13,757 nt of DNA, from the NCBI GenBank assembly GCA_031264825.1, contig JAISDL010000215.1, forward strand, positions 1-13,757. The letters run 5' to 3'. Under the pieces are notes generated by a model. It had not been told where the DNA came from and ran no database searches. It worked only from the letters and a program-made list of their open reading frames with translations. Below, in pieces: positions 13,065 to 13,757 of this stretch (its first letter is position 1; each line of letters starts with the position of its first letter). This DNA comes from Accumulibacter sp. Its GTDB lineage: Bacteria; Pseudomonadota; Gammaproteobacteria; Burkholderiales; Rhodocyclaceae. The position numbers and the translations under genes were made by a program.

Positions 13065-13526
13065 ATGAACAAGAAAGCGGAAAAATTCTCAGCGATGCTG
13101 AAAGAAAACAAGATCGACTGTTTCGAAGCCGTCGAAACGCAGGACGAGTTTCAAACGGTCGCGTTCCGATCCGCGATGGAGGTCGGCGGTCAGCGTCTGC
13201 CCGTCGTCGTCATCGTCGATCAAAGCATCTTCGTGATCGTCAGGACGGTCGTCGCGAGCAACTGCATCGCCGACAACGCGGTGTGTGCGCGCGTCGAGCG
13301 TCGCATCGACGAGATGAACGGTCAGTTCAAGGTCTTCAAATACTACGTCAGGGACAACAGCCTCGTCCTCGACATGTGCATTTCGGCGAGCGAAACGGGT
13401 TTCGAGCCGGACATCGTCCGCGTCGTTCTCGACCTCGCGGTCAAACACCTCACGGAGGTATTCCCCGCGCTGATGGAAACGATCTGGGGGCAGAAGAAAA
13501 AAGAAAAAAGTCCTTCGCTCTTCTGA
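13065..13526 (+). CDS. YbjN-like (type III secretion chaperone-fold) protein
   Basis: 153 residues, no signal peptide or membrane segment. The protein alternates helix and strand: an N-terminal helix (4-15), a beta stretch LPVVVIVDQSIFVIVRTVVAS (45-54, 55-65), a helix over ARVERRIDEMN, then strands FKVFKYYV and SLVLDMCIS and a long C-terminal helix (about 120-143, VLDLAVKHLTEVFPALMETI). This layout and the KVFKYYV / LVLD / helix ending resemble the YbjN (PF10722) family, whose members regulate or chaperone other proteins without a known single function. The assignment is by pattern only. GAGGAAGGG (13051-13059) is a strong ribosome site. The C-terminal KKKEKSPS tail is basic. No operon partner is apparent; a tRNA gene follows with its own promoter. 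Confidence 0.6.
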   Translation: MNKKAEKFSAMLKENKIDCFEAVETQDEFQTVAFRSAMEVGGQRLPVVVIVDQSIFVIVRTVVASNCIADNAVCARVERRIDEMNGQFKVFKYYVRDNSLVLDMCISASETGFEPDIVRVVLDLAVKHLTEVFPALMETIWGQKKKEKSPSLF

Positions 13527-13562
13527 GCGGGGCGAAGCGTCGATCGGCAAATCGGGATTCGC

Positions 13563-13591
13563 TTTACAAGGCGCGAAGACCTTCGTATAAT
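13563..13591 (+). promoter_or_regulatory. Sigma-70 promoter of the tRNA-Ala gene
   Basis: TTTACA (13563-13568), exactly 17 bases, TATAAT (13586-13591). Start would be near 13598, about 12 bases before the mature tRNA. This is the best sigma-70 promoter in the window. Confidence 0.8.
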
Positions 13592-13609
13592 CGCATCCCT
13601 TCGCTCGGA

Positions 13610-13685
<76 letters not shown>

Positions 13686-13701
13686 GTAATACCAAGGGTT
13701 T

Positions 13702-13734
13702 CGGGGCATTTTCATAAAATGCCCCGTTTCTTTT
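13702..13734 (+). terminator. Intrinsic terminator after tRNA-Ala
   Basis: CGGGGCATTTT (13702-13712), loop CAT, AAAATGCCCCG (13716-13726), then TTTCTTTT. A perfect 11-pair stem with a T-run 16 bases past the tRNA end. Confidence 0.85.
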
Positions 13735-13751
13735 GCGGGACTTTTGCGGGA
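13730..13751 (+). repeat. Tandem 11-base repeat CTTTTGCGGGA x2
   Basis: CTTTTGCGGGA at 13730-13740 is repeated exactly at 13741-13751 and followed by CTT, just beyond the tRNA terminator at the window edge. Whether it continues cannot be seen. Confidence 0.6.
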
Positions 13752-13757
13752 CTTCAC

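Overview
The window is GC-rich, densely coded Gram-negative chromosome. The nlpD-rpoS pair, a ColRS-type two-component system beside an EptA-type lipid A phosphoethanolamine transferase, an MltD-type transglycosylase and several LSGC/LAAC lipoproteins point to a proteobacterium, most likely beta (or gamma). I cannot name the genus.

Layout. A + strand gene tail (1-126) converges on rpoS. The nlpD-rpoS pair (140-1944, minus, overlapping by GTGA) is followed on the same strand by an acyltransferase-3 membrane protein (2105-3151) and a lipoprotein with a catalytically degenerate staphylococcal-nuclease fold (3327-3977). On the + strand come a DUF192 exported protein, a flavin-reductase-like FMN protein and a three-LysM MltD-type transglycosylase (4395-7210). 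Next are two small heat-shock proteins in tandem (7381-8204) behind a good sigma-32-type promoter. A 350-base spacer full of repeats separates them from the convergent colR-colS operon (8558-10626, minus). eptA (10915-12672, +) is divergent from colR. After a structured intergenic region (12673-13064) come a YbjN-like protein and a tRNA-Ala(GGC) with a near-consensus promoter and a strong terminator.

How the genes fit together. Much of the window concerns the cell envelope and stress: NlpD (amidase activation), MltD (murein cleavage), ColRS plus EptA (metal or cationic-peptide response and lipid A charge), Hsp20 pair (aggregation control) and RpoS (general stress). The ColS-like sensor keeps His34/Glu37 and an ExxE motif (119-122) in its periplasmic loop. 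Three GCTTSACG boxes on an 11-base register lie upstream of eptA and look like a response-regulator operator.

Most unusual. Spacers carry short tandem repeats built on a fixed unit. There are four arrays of a CAGGAGA-like heptamer in alternating orientation (8210-8627, 20 units), one array of a different heptamer (4038-4086, 7 units), and one octamer array (4852-4891, 5 units). One heptamer array runs into the 3' end of colS and appears to supply the sensor's last residues. Other points of interest are a possible attenuator in the colRS leader, a candidate small RNA ending in a 13-pair GAAA-capped terminator downstream of eptA, and a nuclease-fold lipoprotein that has lost three catalytic residues.
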